From Ctenosaura bakeri (Eukaryota > Chordata > Lepidosauria > Squamata > Iguanidae): a stretch of DNA of 64,000 nucleotides. Where the stretch lies: assembly GCA_948474755.1 (NCBI GenBank), contig CAOLHI010000416.1:62001-126000 (forward strand). Direction: 5' to 3'. This document shows positions 1 through 13,700 of the stretch, piece after piece; position 1 is the stretch's first letter, and the number at the start of each line of letters is the position of its first letter. The position numbers were made by a program, and so were the translations under genes. A model generated the notes under the pieces. It was given only the letters and a program-made list of their open reading frames with translations, was not told where the DNA came from and made no database searches.

Positions 1-587
1 GACTGGAAATTTATTTGGAAGACAGGGAAGGAAGTACTCTGTAGTAAATAAAAACCTACAATAAAATCCACAACTAATTGTCAGGAAGCAGTAACTTTCT
101 CATGCTCTTATAATTCAAAACATGTGGATCTGATATCTGGAAAATTATCCTATTGACTGACCACTGACCACAAGCCACTATTAAGAGCATATTCCTCTGT
201 TCCGCTGGGAGTATTTATCATTTAAGATCTGCTATAGTAAGCTTTCAGAGGCTGGGCTGAACCACATGATCATCTAAGAAGTGATTACACTAATTTGCAG
301 TATGAACATGATTGAAGGCTTCACTTTCAGGAGACAAACTAGTAATTGGCTGTGTGGTCCCTATAGTACAAAAGGTTGTGGGGAAAAGATGACAGGGAGT
401 AAACTATGTGCAGACTTAGAGGCACCATAGTCACTGAGGAATATCCTCGGACAAAGTGGCTCTAAGAAAAACAAGAGCTCAGCTCCAAGAAAGAGTTAAA
501 CCCAAACGCACAGACAGCACCAAACTATTCCTGTGTTTGCTTCCTCTGTCCTGTTAAATTTGTGTGACAAACCTAGTAAAAAGAATC

Positions 588-781
588 AATGTGGTGCAGT
601 GGTCAAAAGTGTTCAACTGGGAATGAGGAGATCCCCATGCCAAGGTTCACTTGAACCATGGAGCTCACTGGCTGACCTTGGGCCAACTCTCAACCTGATC
701 TATTTCATAAGGATGTTGTGAAAATATAGGGTATGCCCCCTTGAGCTCATTGAAGGAAAAGTGAAATATAAATAAAATAAA
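588..781 (+). mobile_element. tRNA-derived SINE (L2/CR1-type tail)
   Basis: A-box-like TGGTGCAGTGGTCAAAAGTG, B-box-like GGTTCACTTGAACC, GAGCTCACTGGCTGACCTTG, then tail CCCCCTTGAGCTCATTGAAG, GAAATATAAATAAAATAAAA. Confidence 0.75.
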
Positions 782-1599
782 AGCTGGCCTCTCAAGATCT
801 AATCAATACTTCTCATATTTGTAAAGTTGATGGAATGGCTGGAATCCTATTTTTATTGTTCACAGGTAAGTTTCCTTAAACATGTGGATGGATTTTTTTT
901 TTTTTTTTTGGGTGGTGTACAGCAGATACAGTTGACGATCGCTTACATGAAGCTCCACAACTGTAAGCATTTCACATAGACCCAGATCCTATTGTTAGTC
1001 CCAACTACATGTTGATTCATTATGCAAGAACCGATTTAATGGGTGTGCTCTTGTTGGGACTAATCAACCAGATTCCAGGGAATCCGTTGTGCATTTTCAG
1101 ATAGTGCGCAAATATTATTCAGTGCCTTGAATGTACTCTTTATTTACAGGTAATGCAGAAACAGCCACTGTAAATCCATAGCACAATGGGACAACAAGCA
1201 GGCATATGGGCAGGTGCACATTTGGTTGTTCGATGTCTGTGTTCAGCAGAAGGGTAACGTACTACAACCCTTTGTAGTAACTATGAAAGTGTAGATTTCT
1301 TTCACGCAAGCATGATTTAAGGCCTTGACCAATCTAACTTGAAGGAAGGCTGGAGCAATACATGTTCATACAGAATTTGAGAGGGCAATATTTGCTATTG
1401 AATCTTTTTTAAAAGTTAACTCTCCCATTTGATTTGATTTAGGGATGCATAATTTAATGGCTTAGACTATTTTTTTAAAAAACACAAGAACTAAACTAAA
1501 CAGAACTAAACTAAGATGCTGATAAACTGCAGGTGCAATGCACCATTGAAGAAAGCACACACACACACAGCCATTTTGATTGTTCTCCCATAAATCAAG

Positions 1600-1735
1600 C
1601 TTGTTCAACTTAGGGCTGCCCAAGTGTTTTGATTGCACCTCCTATAATCTCCCATACATGGGAGTTGCAGTCATAATCTAAAGCTATGGATGGTCAGCAA
1701 AACTGTGGCCCTCCAATGAGGGGCAGCCCTGCCAC
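1600..1735. mobile_element. Short inverted-repeat element, decayed
   Basis: CTTAGGGCTGCCCAAGTGTT, CATACATGGGAGTTGCAGTC and AAAACTGTGGCCCTCC resemble the group above. Confidence 0.35.
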
Positions 1736-1844
1736 TGGGTAGAGCTGCCACCTCAGGGTGTTATGAAAGTGTTACGAAAACCTTTTGCTGTAAAAGATAT
1801 CACACTATTGAGTACTGCAAGAGCTCTTCAGCAAAAGAACAGAC

Positions 1845-2000
1845 TGCCTCAGGGGTAGAAACTGTCCTTCCCTGGAGGCTTGTAAACAGAGGTTGGATGG
1901 TTACCTGTCAAGGATTCTTCAGCACAGATTACTGTATTAGCAGGGAATGGAACTAAATTATTATTGGGGTTCCTTCCAACTTTATGATTCTATGAATTTT
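1845..2000 (+). mobile_element. CR1 LINE 3' end
   Basis: CCTTCCCTGGAGGCTTGTAA, GAGGTTGGATGGTTACCTGT and TTCCTTCCAACTTTATGATTCTATGA match the typical CR1 3' end, which finishes in ATTCTATGA repeats. Confidence 0.75.
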
Positions 2001-2004
2001 ATTT

Positions 2005-4440
2005 TTACTTCTAGGGAGAGGAGGTGCTTGTAGAATTTACATCTTGTGTATCAAAGTAACATAACTAGGTTTCAGTACTCTGCCCTTCACTTCCAATTGG
2101 GGTGTTATGTACTACCGTGCCTCAGTCAGTAAATTGTCTTGGACTTATCTTGTGGTAGACATCACTTCCCCATCATCCCTGTTAACCATCCTGACTGGAG
2201 ATGAACGGTATTAAACCCAGCAATATATGCAGGGCCATGTGGTCACCACCCTAGAAATAAGAATGAGTCCCTCTTAAGCTCCATATCCCAGTGCCTGAGG
2301 AAGATTGTATAAAGTGTGTGGACTCCAGCATGATCATGTCTTCTAAATGGCATAGGAAATGTAGATGGATAGACAACAGTTCTCTCACCATCTCCAGTGC
2401 ATGAGGTTGAGCAAAAAGGGTATAGAACAGCTGAGGGAAATGAGCTGTGCCTCTTTCATTCCCTCAGATGAAGGGGTATTGAACAGCTTTCTGTGGAAGA
2501 CCACTCACACATGCATCATCTGAGAACAATGAACACTTTTTGCTGTACAGCTATAATTGCTCCTGAAAATTTTATAAAACATTCATACAAGTAAGTTTTT
2601 TTTTTATTAAGTTAGCTGCCAACTATGTATTTTGTTAGTCATCTTTCTCCTTTTCCTACAAGTATTCTAGAACTTTTCAAATCAGAAGTGGGAAACGAAC
2701 AACCCTTATGTGCAAGAGGCAGGGCAGCCAACATAAAACCAAAGAAACAACTGGGAGTTGGGTAACTCTGGGGTTCAGGGGCTAATTCCCTCTAACAGCC
2801 CAACTCCCCTCAAAATATGCCCAAATGCCTGTTTTCCTCTGCAGTGCCTCTAAAAATGGCAATAGAAGTGAGATCCTGTCACCATTTTGAGGAACAGAAA
2901 ACTGACGTTTTGGGATTCTGGGGTACTCATGGAGGGGCAGAGGTATTTTCCTATGTTTGAGGGGTCAAGGCACAAATTGCCCCAAAATCACATTAAAAAT
3001 ATTTGGAGAACTGTTGGGGGGCTTTAAGGGTCAGAACAGTATGATCCAGAGTCTGCACAAGAACCACAGGCCACATACACCTTGCTTTTTACAATTTTGA
3101 TTCCCAAAATTTGGCCCTTCAGATTTGTTTGTCAAGTCCCAGACCATTGGCCATACTGTGTGGGGTTTCTCAGAGTTCAACATTCAAAATGATGGGAAAA
3201 GTTTTAATAATAATCACTCTAGCATTAGCAAAGTAGTGAGCCAAAGAAATGACTCAAACAGTAAGAACTTTCTGCAAAGCAGATTGGGTATTCTTTTTTG
3301 CTTTTGACCCCTTTTAAAAGCTATACAGGAGTTTCCTGAATATCCAAAAGAAAGCAGTGGATTTCTACAGGATTTGGTATTCATGTGGATCTGTTAATTC
3401 CCATTATCCCCAACCACCATGGGCAAGTGGAGGGAGAATGGACTACTGGACAAACCATTAACAATTGGACAGATCCCATTCAAGAGGTAGAGATGTATAA
3501 CTATGTGCATCAAACTCACAATTGCATTGGTCACTGAAGTTAGCAAACTTCAAAATGTGTGAGATCATAAGCCCCTAACCAAAGCCTTCTGGATCTTAAT
3601 CTGAGTTTATACTACTCAGCCTTTACTTCCCTTTCTCCAAAAGCTCACCCTAGGAACTGCATTAATAAAAATCCTCATCAAGGCCTTTGTGTGTTCTTTG
3701 CATTCAGGATAACACCAAGTAAGGTACAAGTGCATGGTTTTCAAGCCCCCTAATATCTGTACCAAGAGTTCAGGTCTTAATTACATCTGGATACTTGAAA
3801 ATGCTTCCTTAGCATCTCAAGAGTTGAGTGACTAACTGCAAGATCTACCATACTCAATGCTGCTAGATAATTTGGGACAAGAGGAACTTTTTTATCATTG
3901 TCAAAGCCTGATAATGTTCCAAGGATCATCAAGGATTCTGACTTTGGAATTATACTGCAGGAAGGTAATCAGGTCTTCTCCAACTTTTTCAGATGGAATC
4001 ATGTTAGCTAAACTCATTCTAAAAGCCTATATCAATTACAAATTGCAATTAGTGCAGATCTTGAACAAGCTCATCTGAAATCATATAGCCACATGGCTAC
4101 ACAATTCTGATAACTATAGTCTTCAAAAATAACTTTTCTAGTCTCTGAATTAATGTTCCAAGTGGGAGAAGAAATCTTCCTTAAGTAATAAATTATTACT
4201 GTTTTGAGTGCTACAAAAATCCCATTATTGCCACACTACCTCAAGGGGAAGACATCTCTCTCCACATGCCCCTAAAATGAGTGTAATTGTACAACTCATC
4301 ATCTTGACATGCAGAAAGTTTACAGCAACAGATGTGTATGTGCGTGAAATGCTTTCATCATGGATTAATTTCTTGCTGCTGTTGCCATGTAAGCAGATTG
4401 TTGTTGTTGTTAAAGTCTTGCCACAAATTAAAAGACATTT
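2005..4440. other. Intergenic DNA downstream of VIM
   Basis: AT-rich, with no recognisable gene or repeat. The few short reading frames have no family signature. The parts of 1-1840 not listed above are similar, with a T-run at 893-909 and a short (AC)n at 1558-1569. Confidence 0.6.
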
Positions 4441-4751
4441 GAAAGCCATTTCCCAAATGTTTATTGAAGCAGTGAAGGGTTGCTCATACTGTGCTGAAAA
4501 AAAGCCATTTTATTCAATTCAGAAACTTAAAAAACAGTATTGCAGCACAATATATTGTTATCTTAACTAGACTCCCTTTTTCATAAGCTGTTCTAAATCC
4601 ATCAAGAGAGTCAGTTTGCAGGATCTAAGACCTAGTTCCTCTAGCGTAACCACCTTGCGCTTTTGGAAAAACTGCAGAAAGGCACTTGAAAGCTGTTTCT
4701 CTTTTTAGTCTCGCTGGTAAGGGCTTAATTTCAAGATGTGCTATTCTCTCT
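4441..4751 (-). other. VIM: VIM 3' untranslated region
   Basis: It runs from the TGA to about 15-20 bases past the AATAAA signal; the exact cleavage site is inferred. Positions 4654-4702 (minus strand: GAGAAACAGCTTTCAAGTGC, then CCTTTCTGCAGTTTTTC) match from memory a block in the human VIM 3'UTR nearly base for base. This is far higher conservation than untranslated sequence normally shows between reptile and mammal. Confidence 0.85.
4460..4465 (-). terminator. VIM: VIM polyadenylation signal AATAAA
   Basis: TTTATT on the plus strand, AATAAA on the minus strand, in the context CTTCAATAAACATTTGGGAA. It lies about 290 bases after the stop codon. The surrounding bases resemble the human VIM poly(A) site (CTTCAATAAATCTTTGG). 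Confidence 0.85.
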
Positions 4752-4790
4752 TCACTCCAGATCATCGTGATGAGAAGTTTCATTGATAAC
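4752..4790 (-). CDS. VIM: VIM coding exon 9 (terminal, 39 bp coding)
   Basis: Acceptor TTGTCCTCAACAG. It encodes [12 protein letters not shown] and then TGA at 4754-4752. One Gln/His residue is missing relative to human SQHHDDLE. The exon continues into the 3'UTR. Confidence 0.97.
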   Translation of the reverse strand, partial: VINETSHHDDLE

Positions 4791-7700
4791 CTGTTGAGGA
4801 CAAGTAGCATTAGATGTTAGAATGGCAGCTGACTTTTACCTGAGCTGAACATTTCTTTGGCAAGTGCCACTTTAATATTTTTTTCCCCCCGTTTTCAGCT
4901 AGCAGACACATTTCAAGCATAACAACCACTATGTAGCCTGTTTTGTAGACTAAAACTAGGGTGAGCAACCTGTGGCCCTGGAGTCTCAAGTGGCCTTTTC
5001 CTACATTTCAAAAACATTCCATAAGAAAGAAATTCAGGCCATTAGAAAACAAGAAGAGAGATAAAGCATGAACAGCAGAGAAAGGGTATCATCTAAACAC
5101 TTAGGGCTCTGCTGAAGCCACCACTAGCATGTACATCTGTACAGGTAACTCCTGAGGGAATTCACCCTTGGTTTAAAAAGACTGCACTAACAGCAGAAGG
5201 GAAGTGCAACTCATTCCCTCACATGGTTCACACATACTAGCCCTACCTGGCTAAATCAAAAACCACATCAAGCTCACTGCAGAAGCCTCTGCTGCCTTTT
5301 AGCACCTGCCCCAGATATTTCGCTCCCAGCCAAGTGTGGGTACGGCACTCCAGCTCTGTAGTTAAGAGACAGCTGGCCTCTCTTCATCACACTGTTCAAT
5401 CCATACCAACTATTCCAATCAAAGCTGTCCTTGGAATTGCTATCTATACAAACACAACACTCAGTGTAGAATTTCTTTGCAGTGGGGACAGAGAGCTTTG
5501 AACTGCGCCAGTGAGCTCACAAAAGACCCAGATAGCTGGCATAGTCAACATTCTTTCTCCCAAACTGAACTGATTCTGAATGTAAGTCACATTTCAAACA
5601 GACCAAGGGAATTCAATGGGATAAATTGAAGCCCGTTATTTCAATTAGTTTACCATGGCTAAATCTCAAACCAAGTCACTCTCCACCCCAGCCTTTATCT
5701 GGAACTACACTACTACCACCAGACTCAAGCATATTCATCTTCTCACCCCAATTACCTGATAGTCCAGGAACTGTTTGCATTTTAATTAGTACCTGCCTAC
5801 ACTGGCTGCCATCCAGCAGTCTGTGAAAATGATCAAGGAAAACATGCAGAGTTTCTATTTAAAACACAGGCAGGCACCAGGGTGATAATGGACTACATCC
5901 ATTCCTACTTTCAAGAAGCTGCAGAGACACCTCCCTACCGCAACTATGTTAATAGCCTTGTATTTATCTGCATTTCTGAGACACACAGCCAGCCTCTTTT
6001 CTTCATCCACAATTACATGTTTATTTGTACTTACCTGTCCATCTCTAGTTTCAACAGTCTTGATAAGGAGTGTTCTCTTTGAGTGGGTGTCCACTGGGAT
6101 GGACTCAAGGTTTGTTTCTGCAGATGGAAGGACATATCATAGTTAAGATTTCTATAACCTGCTCACTCCTGTGAGAAAGACCCCTAGCAATGCTTACTTT
6201 AGTGGTATTATCCAGACTACTAAAAAAGTATCAATACTGCAAAGCTACCGCATTTATACTACTAATAAAACATATATGGGGAAAGAACCAAATGCAAACC
6301 AATCAGCTGGTCACAGGTAGGACAATCTACACTAGCATACTTGCCTCGCTAAAAAGTCACAGATCTCACATTTGACAGAAGACAGGCATGGCAACAATTC
6401 TAAAGTTTTTCTATCAATGTGATGTCATGATTGCCAATTTAAAAAACAGATGTTAACAAAGGTTAAGTATCCCTGATCTGAAAATCTAAAATGCTCCAAA
6501 ATTGAGAACTCTTTAAAAGTGGAACCTGGTCTTCTTCCTGTAGAGAACAAGAGGGAATTATGGAGGCACATGAAGTTCCAAGCAAGCAAGCCTCCATAAT
6601 TCCATCACGTTCCCTACAAGGAGGCAAGAGGAAAAGAACTGACAAAAGAGCAGACCCCATGTGGAAAGAATGATATTATAATTTGCAGCAATTATACAAC
6701 AACACACACACACAACAACAGACTATAATTTACAACAATTGAAATTTACAATTTACAGTTTATATGAAACAAATTAATTTCATGCTTATACTTGGATCCC
6801 ATCTCCAAAATACCTCATTATGTATGTGCAAATACTCCACTGAAAAAATTGCAAAATCTGGACCACCTCTAGTTCCAAACATTTCAGACAAGAGATACTC
6901 AACTTGTACTTTTATGAAATAATAATAGCAGTAGCTAAAATCTACTCACCTCTCAGGTTCAGGGAAGCAAAAGTTGGAATAGGCACAGAAATTCTGTTAA
7001 AAAAAATACAGACGAGAAAATATTGATCATGCAATTGTGATGATTTTCAGGTTTGTCTACCACAGGAGTGGGAAACTTTTGGAGGGTAGAGGGACTCATT
7101 AGTATCCTTGGAAACACTAGAGGGCTACAATCTCTGCAATAAGATTTTTTTTTTTTTTTGGCCCCTATATGACCTCTTCAGTAGAGTAGGACCATTTTTG
7201 CCATGGTTTTCGGCTCCTCTCAGCCATTTTAGGCCAAGGAAAGCCTTTCTTTTGCTTTTTTCCCCCACTTCCTTTTTTTTAGTTTTAAAGGTCTCAACAA
7301 GGCTTAAAATGAAGCAGCCTAAAATGTGCTGAAAATACCTTCCACCCTCATGAAGGCCACTTGGGGACATTTTGGAGGAAAACAATTGAATATCAGGGAG
7401 GCCCTGGGGTCTACAGAAACAGCCCCTGCACTTTGCCCACCCATGGTCTATCCTCAAGATACACTTCATACCTGCTCTCTTCTCCTTCCAGAAGTTTCCT
7501 GTAAGTGGCAATCTCAATATCAAGAGCCATCTTGACATTCAGCAGTTCTTGGTACTCGCGAAGATGGCGAGCCATTTCTTCCTTCATGTTCTGGATTTCA
7601 TCCTGGAGACGGTTAATAGTCTCTTGGTAGTTACCAGCTTCAAGAGCAAAGTTCTCCTCCATCTCACGCATCTGGCGTTCCAGGGATTCATTCTACAAAG

Positions 7701-10700
7701 ATTTTTAAAAGGCAGAGAGTGAAATTTTAAATAGCAAAGGTTGACAATACTTAAAGTATATGATTTTATAAGGCTGATGTTTCCAATTTTCTTCATCTGT
7801 AAATATAAAAGACAAAAGAATAGTGTGCAAGAAGTGCTCTGCATTTTGGATAAGACTTATTTTCATGTTTACATGCACACATTCTACAATGGAGGTGGGA
7901 AATCTGCAGACCACCAGATGTTACTAGACCCTCAGTCTGAATGGACAAAAATTAGGGATAATGAGTGTTGGAATCCAACAAGTTTCCCGTTATTGTTTTA
8001 TAATAGCAATAGCTTTGTGGCAAACCACACGCATTGTATGTGAAGCAGCGCTGCCCAAGCCAATTCAGGAAAAGTCAATACAGGCAAGAGTACTAAACAC
8101 TTCTGCGGCTAATCCCAGAAAAGTCAGATCTATTGCAACACTTAACTTTGCCTCTCGCTTTCTGTGTATGTATATGCCTTGGACTCACTGCACTCTGGAC
8201 TCAAGAGTCTGGAGAACAGTGTTCAAATCAGTCATGGAAATTCACTGGGTTATCCTGGGCAAGTCACAGTCTCTCAGGCTGAAGGGAAGGCAAAGGCAAC
8301 CCCCTCCAAAACAAATCTTGCCAAGAAAACCCCATGATATGGTGACCTTAGGTCAGAACTGCACGGCAACTAGCAAACATGGATTTGACTGAACAATTTC
8401 TTTTTATCTCCACACTGTGGAGACCAACTGTTAGGGAAAACAGCATGAATATTTAAAGGTGTATTTGGTGTATGCTTCACAATGCTTAGGTTCTGTTATA
8501 TGCTTGACAAACATCCATTTAATCGTACATATCCGCTGCATGCATTTTCTTTCTTTTTTAAAAAAAAAGATCAGCCAAAGCTTTCTGCCCTAAGTGGCAT
8601 CTTTTACTTACAGTTCCTTTAAGTGCATCCACTTCACAGGTGAGAGTCTGGATTTGCCTGCGGTACTCATTAGCTTCTTGCTTGGCCTGGCGCAGGGCAT
8701 CATTGTTCCTGCTAGCTGCTTCAGACAGATCTGCAAACTAACACACATACAATGTTAACAATGGAATAAAACACTGCAAATATAAGGTAACAGTTATCCC
8801 AGTTATCCCTGCATGCAAGACAGATTATACTAGAGGTTAAAAGATTAAAACACAGCACAAAAATTTAGTATTGCTATTTGACTGGAATCAAGATGATTTA
8901 CAGTTGCTGATTTATACTTTAGAGGTGAGAATATTTTTGATGAAGGCTGTGCTTCACTAAGACCTGTAGATCTTCCATATTTTAACTACCTGATTTAGCA
9001 AGCTTGCAATGTGACTCCTTTTTTCTTTCTTTGTCTGCATGCTTCTTTTTAAGACAGATGTTCCCAGAGAATTTTAAGAACTTACTTAATGCTCTACAGC
9101 AAAAGCATGCAAGGTGTTTGAATACACTATGTGCTGTAACTATTGTTTCGGGTCAGAACAACATACAAAGCAGCAAACAATCTACTGTCTGAATCCAAGC
9201 AACAACAAAGCAAATTTAATTCCTAGGGAAATTATTTTCTTGGAAGCACTGAACTCTCAAATGGTGTCCAAATTGGTTGCATTCTATCATGAAGTTCTAT
9301 CAGCAAATAATTCTGCTTCTTAGGAGATACAAGGAACAGTCCTTATTTTATTAAAATAATTGTTTCTAAGGTGACTTATAAAATTTGGGATGGATTATTT
9401 CGTCATGGTATAATCATCATGAAGCATCTTTAGCCCTATCTACATGTGGCAAAATGAGGTAGACACTTTTTAGATATTTTTGGGATGTGCATCACTGGCA
9501 AAAAGCTGGTTGTTCATTATATCAGGGAAAGCTAAGGTTGAACCTACCTGTCAGTAAATTGCAATGAATTCAATGAAGTTTATTTCTGAGAAGACATTCC
9601 CAAGACTGCTAATGTTGCTAATTTAAAATGAGAAAGTCCCATTCTTACAGAAACAAAACTGAATAAAACACACTTGTTTCTCAGTGTATTTTATTTTTAA
9701 TGGATTGCTTCAATTTTAGTTGATTGTTTTACTAATAGATGTAAACTATATTCAGTAAAAAGTACAGAATAAGCATTTTCTTAACCACCATATAAATTCA
9801 GCACTCCAAAATGAAAAGAAGGACACTTTTTAGCCTTAGGGAGAGCCAGAGATATTAAGAACTACCCAGAGCATACAGGAATTTCCCCAGAGTCTTCAGT
9901 CAAAGCAACCTTCCAACTGTGGCATTCAAATGGCATGTTTGTAACAAAGTGCTGGAACTTCAGATTCTTTCCTTCTATTAAAATATTATTACAATATCCT
10001 ATTACTTAAAACTGATTGTGCAGGTTAATCCATTTACTTACTTTGGATTTGTACCACTCTTCAGCTTCTTGAAGATTCTTGGCAGCAACACTTTCATACT
10101 GCTGGCGCACATCACGCAGGGCAGCAGTGAGATCAGGTTTGGAAACATCCATGTCAATCTGGATATGCTGATCCTGAATTTGGGCCTGCAGCTCACGGAT
10201 TTCCTTGAAGAAGAAGAAAACAGACCAGACATTCAACATTCACAAATACTATTCACTTCCTATGTGTCTGCATTCTGAAGCTGACTCAGGCCAGTTTACC
10301 TCGTCATGAAGTTTCTTCAAGAAGACAATCTCCTCTTGCAGGGATTCCACTTTGCGTTCAAGATCCAGACGGGATAAGGAGGCATTGTCAACATCCTGAG
10401 GAAGGAAAGGAGGAAAAGAGTCTCAGTAATAGTCACAACTGGAATCACATTGCAATGTGAAATCAAGGTGCTTAAAGGTAGACTGGAGTTATCTTTAAAT
10501 TAATAGCAGTTACTGCTCAAAGAAAGAAAAGATAATATTTCTCTTCAGGGATGTGTTCAATGATTTTTAACTTGATGGGGAAGGAATGACATGTTTCTAT
10601 GGAAAATTTTATGAAGCAAACAATTGGAGAAAAACTTTCTTGTGCTGCCATGTTTTTCTGCAGACATTTTTCCATCTTTAGAATCACATTCTTTCATAAC

Positions 10701-13700
10701 AGTTTTTAGTAATAACTCGTACCAAACAGAAAATTAGAACTGCAATTAATTTTTTCCAAGTAACTACTGAGAAAACTTTACTCTCCAGGCAAGTAAAAAT
10801 TAACAACAATATTCAGTGCCTTAATTTTTTCCCCCTTAGAATCTGAACGTGATAAGTGACATTTATGCTATTAGAACTTCAGGTCATAAAACATCCAGTA
10901 TCAACAGCTGTGAAATAAAACTTCAAATTAGTCTGAATACAATGATTAAACCCTTTTTGAATGCATATTACTGAATACTTACTTGCATTCATTTCAACTA
11001 TTTAGGATTACTAGAAAAAACACTGATCATTTAAGAACTAACCTAGCATACTCCTTTTAGTTTTGTTTAGCAAGAGCAAGTTAAAGAAAACAGACTGAAT
11101 CAATGTTTCCTTGAAAAGAAATCAACATCAGTGGGTGTTGAAATGATGTCAGCTTCGATTAAATATTGTCCACCCAGTTGAATGTTTTAATGCCACCCTG
11201 TGGAATAATGAGATTTGTAGTCTGGCAAAGTACACAGAATTCTCATAATTGTAGTTCAACAGTAGAAGACGATATCTACCTCATCAAAACCATAAATCCC
11301 AAGATCCCATAAGATTAAGCCATGACAGTTGAAATGCTATCAAACTACTATTAATCCTGTAATTCAGACATGCAACAAGTGAGCCAATCTAATCCACTTT
11401 TGTAACATAAAACTGAAGAGCTGGAAGACAGCCTTTGCCTCAAGCAACAGAATGTTTTGGGAATTTACAGATACTGTGCCAACTAAGCTCTTATATGTCT
11501 TGGTACACCTGAAATAACCTATTTATTGGCATTAAACCACCTTTCTTGCTCAAGGCAGTTAACAATAATACAGAAAATTAAAATCAAATCAATAAAAAAT
11601 TAGCAACATACCAAATTTATTTCAGCAACCGTATAGGATTAACCCCCCCCAACTTTGCTGAACACACCACACACACACACACACAGAAGCAATAGCATAT
11701 GTATTTCTATACTGCTTATCAGCTAAGTGCTCTCTAAGCGGTTTACAATGTGTTAGCAATTGTTCCCAACAAGCTGGGTACTCACTTTACCAACCTGCAG
11801 AACAATGGAAGGCTGAGTCAACCTGGAGCCCTGTGGGATCGAACTCACAATATTGTGGCTGCAGTACCAGCAATTAACTACTTATCTACAACCTCCATAT
11901 CTGTGACTTTCAGTTCATGAAAAGCACCACATCCTACACCTAAACTGGCAGTGATGTGCCTTGAAGCATCCACATGCACATCATCTCAACTGCACATAAT
12001 AGGATGTGAGCATTTGCAATTTCTTCCTGGAATAGAACCCCTGCATATATAGAGGTACACTATATATATTTCCCTGCTAGAAGAACTCAAAGAGAAGAAG
12101 AATGAGCCAGGCCCCCATTGGCAAGGCATTCAAAAACCTGGGTGCAAGAAAGCCCTGTTGCATTCCAGGCAACTGATGTGCTTCTGGATGGTGGTAAAAT
12201 AAGAAATAAATGGCTTTTCCTGAGGAGTCTTAAATGCAGGCAAGCCTCATAATGGGAGAATAGAGCATCTCAAAAAGCTAATAACAAAATGCTCAAAAAT
12301 GTTCACTTTATTCCATTGAAGACAGAAACTATGTTCCACATGATGGGATTGTTGGCTTCACCAAAGAATGGAGACCCCAGGCAAAGGCACATCAGCCAGA
12401 CGGGAGGATTGCAAATACAGCAGGTACAGCCACAACAGAAGCACACAGACACTGTTGCGTTGGGCATATCTGGCAGCATGTGATGAGATCAGAGCTTGTA
12501 TCAGTTGGACTGCTATTGTTTTCTACGTTCTGTGCCAGTCTGCCAGCCATTTCCAGAGGAGCTGAGCAGTGCAATTCTAAAAAATTCATGCCTAAAGTCC
12601 ACAGCTTATGCTGGACAAGTATAAGCCAACAGAAAAAAATGCTTATCTTCCTCGAGGCACTTCAGCTCTACCTCAAAAATGCACACTCTGAATACACTTA
12701 AACTAGAGATGTGATACTTGTACAAAGGGAATACCACACAGTTTTAACGTTTTTCTTCTTTCTCTAAGAAAGCTGTCAAAAACTGTGACATTTCCAGAGA
12801 CTTATTCATAGTCTGGGACCTTTTCCATGCTAAAATATGTTTTTTCAGCACATAAAATCTGTACAGGAAATGTGAAACTGGAGAGTTTTACGCATCTAGG
12901 GCCCTTTTCACATGGGGTTAAAAAAAACAGTGTAGATCTACCTCCACGGAGGTCTACATCGTTATGCGAATTGGGGTGGATTACTCACGAGTAAATCCAC
13001 ATGCCAATCCGCGGTCGGGCGCCCGCAAGTGGCGGCACCGCGTGCTTTTGAAAAACCACATTTTATGTGGTTATTCAAAGGCACGGAGCATCCAGCCCCG
13101 TCCAAGCGCCCATGTGTATTTGCGGGTGCGCGAAACGGTGTCCCTGCAAACTGGGCAGGGGGCGGGATTTCCGGCTGGCGAGCTTCTCCGATTGGTGGAG
13201 AGGCTCCGCCAGTCAAAATCCGCCATTTTGGGCACCGCCGCACCCCGCCGCCGGACGCTGCAAATGCGTGGAGCAGTGAAACGGGATGCTGTGCTCAGCA
13301 ACGGAACAAAGTAAGCCCCATTTTGGCGTGGCTTGCCCCGTTCCGCCGCCTGCGTGTGAAAAGGGCCTAGGATTCTCCTTGTTAGGGTTTCCCAACATCC
13401 AAGAAATCCGTTTTTCAACTATTTTTCAAGAATTTTCAATGTTCTTTTCAGCCCTAATTTAATTCCATTCAAACATTAAGGACTGTTCTTTATTCAGCTG
13501 CAGGGAACCTAGTATTTATTTCATTTCATCAGTTAGCAAACGTGGCATAGTAGTGACAGTGTTAAACTGAGATTTGTGAGCTCCAGGTTCAGATTTCGCT
13601 TGAGCCAAGGAACTTACCAGGTAACCATGGGCCAGATGCTCCCTCCCAGCCTAGCCTACCTCACAGGATAGCTAGCTATGAGGGTTAAGTGGAACAGCAG

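Noticed and set aside
12962..13418. Overlapping open frames of 93-116 codons on both strands
   Set aside because: They lie in the GC-rich non-autonomous transposon; no transposase motif and no conservation sign.
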